NCBI RefSeq assembly: GCF_030818485.1 | Contig: NZ_JAUTAJ010000004.1 | Location: 2,087,001-2,151,000 of the forward strand | Direction: 5' to 3' | Length of the DNA: 64,000 nucleotides | Source: Pseudoroseomonas cervicalis | Lineage (GTDB): Bacteria; Pseudomonadota; Alphaproteobacteria; Acetobacterales; Acetobacteraceae | Part shown: piece by piece, positions 63,394 to 64,000 of the stretch | Layout: every line of letters starts with the position of its first letter | How positions within the stretch are numbered: the first letter of the stretch is position 1 | Position numbers and translations under genes: made by a program | Notes under the pieces: model-generated | Told to the model about the DNA's origin: nothing | Databases searched by the model: none | The model's input: the letters and a program-made list of their open reading frames with translations, nothing else

Positions 63394-63494
63394 GGCCCGG
63401 CATTCAAGGCGCGGTCGTGAGGCTTGTCCATTGGGCTTGTCCATCCGGCGGGGACGGTTTCCACTGGCCGTTGCGGGACCGACATGGCATGATT

Positions 63495-63510
63495 CTCACG
63501 GAACCGTGAG
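63495..63510. promoter_or_regulatory. Palindrome upstream of the yjbH-like gene
   Basis: CTCACGG-AA-CCGTGAG is a perfect 7-bp inverted repeat in a slightly A/T-richer patch, about 90 bp upstream of the likely GTG start. It could be an operator for the exopolysaccharide gene or for the divergent DUF1028 gene. Confidence 0.45.
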
Positions 63511-63596
63511 TTTAAGCGAAACCGGTCACGGATGGGTGGGGACGGCCTTCGGGCCTGGATGGGGCAGTGCCAGGCGGAATCGTGTCAGGCGGGGCG

Positions 63597-64000
63597 GTGT
63601 CGGCCGGGGGGAAGGCCGGGCGCCGGGGGGGACGCCGGGTGCGGCGCCTGCTGCTGGCGGGGCTGCTGCCGGCGGCTCTGCTGCTCGGCGGCACCCCCCT
63701 GGCGCGGGCGCAGGAGGTGCCGGCCACGGGGGGCGATTTCGGCGGTGTCGGGCTGATCGAAATGCGCAATGCGCGCTTCCGCCCGGATGGCACGCTGGAG
63801 GGCGGTACCGCTCTGCGCCACCAGCGCCGCTTCTGGTTCGTCAATTTCCAGGCCCTGCCCTTCCTGGAGACCACCTTCCGCCTGACCGAGCGGCTGGACG
63901 GCACCAGCGGCGCCGGCATGACCACCGACCGCGCCTTCGACCTGAAGCTGCGCCTGCTGCAGGAGAGCGAGTACCTGCCGGCCGTCGCCATCGGGCTGCA
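63597..64000 (+). CDS. YjbH-type exopolysaccharide protein, N-terminal part (cut by window edge)
   Basis: An open frame runs to the window end. I placed the start at GTG 63597; GTG 63582 and GTG 63639 are alternatives. A signal peptide (RRLLLAGLLPAALLLGGTPLARA) is followed by GGDFGGVGLIEMRNARFRPDGTLEGGTALRH, FVNFQALPFLETTFRLTERLDG and TTDRAFDLKLRLLQESEYLPAVAIGLQ. This matches the start of the YjbH family, outer-membrane beta-barrel-like proteins linked to exopolysaccharide export. About 135 residues are visible; full proteins are around 700 or more. Confidence 0.82.
   Translation, partial: MSAGGKAGRRGGRRVRRLLLAGLLPAALLLGGTPLARAQEVPATGGDFGGVGLIEMRNARFRPDGTLEGGTALRHQRRFWFVNFQALPFLETTFRLTERLDGTSGAGMTTDRAFDLKLRLLQESEYLPAVAIGL

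Overview
The window is a very GC-rich, gene-dense stretch of bacterial chromosome with short intergenic gaps. Gene content and order point to an alphaproteobacterium, most likely Acetobacteraceae and Roseomonas-like. The main reasons are the secA / parvulin / argJ order, the BolA / J-protein / cobS / cobT block, a fused shikimate kinase-dehydroquinate synthase, an HldE fusion, DUF4169 and DUF2889 proteins, and Bug/TctC-type transport. This placement is inferred from families, not from a marker tree. I saw no insertion sequence, prophage, CRISPR array, rRNA or tRNA.

Layout. 1-9.5 kb is housekeeping: secA (cut by the window edge), a parvulin isomerase, argJ, a sensor kinase, accA, xerD and aroKB. 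9.5-14.5 kb is a phytase-like esterase with cobT, cobS and a J-domain protein, and divergent bolA. 14.6-26 kb is mixed: a hydrolase-TPR protein, a DUF2889 protein, an ABC-2 transporter, a SYLF protein, a Nudix hydrolase, an Atm1-type exporter, rpmB and a small kinase. 26-45 kb is an aromatic-acid catabolic region interrupted by two glycosyltransferase genes. 45-58 kb holds a TetR/methionine aminopeptidase pair, hldE, dgt, a hybrid kinase, ychF, pth, rplY and an MFS/AraC pair. 58-64 kb has a WD40-cytochrome c protein with a 2-oxoglutarate dioxygenase, an M20 amidohydrolase, a DUF1028 protein and the start of a YjbH-type exopolysaccharide gene.

The catabolic genes form a coherent route. PobA makes protocatechuate from 4-hydroxybenzoate. 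An AroE-type dehydrogenase with QuiC makes it from quinate or shikimate via 3-dehydroshikimate. PcaHG opens the ring. PcaIJ and PcaF convert 3-oxoadipate to succinyl-CoA and acetyl-CoA. The middle genes pcaB, pcaC and pcaD are not in the window. AraC, LysR, IclR and TetR regulators sit beside the genes they probably control. A 17-bp site matching at 15 positions lies upstream of the TetR gene and between aroE and tctC.

The most unusual non-coding feature is a family of AT-rich intergenic repeats in this GC-rich DNA. Near-full copies at about 6.5, 22.1 and 56.8 kb have an A/T-rich hairpin at each end; a half copy lies at 40.3 kb. Related partial units at about 16.4, 43.2, 61.2 and 62.5-62.7 kb share the core CTGTCAGGCTGCCGCCGTC or a variant of it. 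Several lie against stop codons. One supplies the last codons of a gene and another abuts the start codon of quiC.
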